Shown here: positions 12,361-12,483 of the stretch, one piece after another
How the letters are laid out: each line of letters begins with the position of its first letter
How positions within the stretch are numbered: position 1 is the first letter of the stretch
Assembly: GCA_019240175.1 (NCBI GenBank)
Contig: JAFAYS010000243.1
Span: forward strand, 1-12,483
Direction: 5' to 3'
DNA: 12,483 bases
Origin: Chloroflexota bacterium
GTDB taxonomy: Bacteria > Chloroflexota > Chloroflexia > Chloroflexales > Kallotenuaceae
Made by a program: the position numbers and the translations under genes
Notes under the pieces: generated by a model
Seen by the model: only the letters and a program-made list of their open reading frames with translations
Databases searched by the model: none
What the model was told of the DNA's origin: nothing

Positions 12361-12406
12361 ATGTTAAACATCCGTTGCCGTACCAATAGCAACCGATGTG
12401 CCATCG
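12361..12406 (-). promoter_or_regulatory. Three consecutive dyads in the membrane-peptide leader
   Basis: In coordinates of the given strand: CGATG/CATCG (12394-12406, 3-nt centre), GTTGC/GCAAC (12374-12378 and 12389-12393, 10-nt loop), and ATGTT/AACAT (12361-12371). All sit between the candidate promoter and the peptide start. The first covers the predicted transcription start, so it may be an operator; the other two could fold in RNA. Confidence 0.35.
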
Positions 12407-12409
12407 CGG

Positions 12410-12418
12410 ACTATACCA
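12410..12418 (-). promoter_or_regulatory. Extended -10 promoter of the membrane-peptide gene
   Basis: The minus strand reads TGGTATAGT, matching the TGn-TATAAT extended -10 form with one mismatch. No good -35 is seen, as is common for this type. The predicted start near 12403 gives a leader of about 64 nt. Confidence 0.5.
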
Positions 12419-12438
12419 TTACTTTGGGAGAGCTTTCA

Positions 12439-12461
12439 CAAAAAAAGCAACGAGTTTGCTT
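12439..12461 (-). terminator. Terminator of a minus-strand gene beyond the window
   Basis: On the minus strand AAGCAA and TTGCTT enclose ACTCG and run into TTTTT. It indicates a gene on the minus strand ending just beyond the right edge. Confidence 0.7.
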
Positions 12462-12483
12462 ACTCCCTTCTGAGCTGTAGCTC

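Overview
The window looks like a stretch of chromosome from a GC-rich, probably Chloroflexota (Chloroflexia-type) bacterium. That is an inference from the mix of small Flp-type pilins, an RsbR-like STAS regulator, a LipM-like octanoyltransferase and a MshB/Mca-like deacetylase, together with ATG/TTG starts and weak or absent Shine-Dalgarno signals. No rRNA, transposase or CRISPR array is visible. Most of the window is ordinary housekeeping content, with interesting details in the intergenic regions and in two proteins.

Layout. 1-690: a tandem Flp-type pilin cassette on the + strand (the tail of a probable third copy, then two complete copies of 52 and 51 aa), each followed by its own hairpin. 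720-2371: two minus-strand genes, an RsbR-like STAS protein followed by a class-I glutamine-amidotransferase-like C26 hydrolase that appears to have a leaderless promoter. 2372-2673: a gene-free divergent spacer with folded elements. 2674-3573: a TerC-family membrane protein with a strong terminator. 3763-3836: tRNA-Gln(TTG) with its own consensus promoter. 3990-6387: glmU then prs, joining cell-wall UDP-GlcNAc synthesis and PRPP synthesis as in other bacteria. 6388-6564: a repeat-rich spacer (phased AGAAC heptads plus a GC-rich hairpin element). 6565-8263: a CNNM/CorC-type CBS transporter overlapping cytidine deaminase. 8381-10238: a PIG-L deacetylase overlapping a ZnuA-like lipoprotein that has lost its metal histidines. 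10350-11342: a membrane-anchored metallophosphoesterase, converging on a minus-strand lipM-like gene (11339-12148). 12238-12339: a previously unlisted 33-residue membrane peptide on the minus strand with a good Shine-Dalgarno and an extended -10 promoter.

How it works together. The window is several short independent transcription units, not one system. Two pairs (corC-like/cdd and PIG-L/SBP) are tightly coupled, with 14-nt overlaps. Many genes begin immediately downstream of a hairpin: an intrinsic terminator ends only a few bases before the glmU start codon, a hairpin lies just upstream of lipM, one hairpin abuts the C26 promoter, and one falls at the predicted 5' end of the PIG-L transcript. 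The items most worth following up are the His-less ZnuA-like lipoprotein, the 33-aa membrane peptide, the terminator hugging glmU, and non-consensus GlmU active-site residues.
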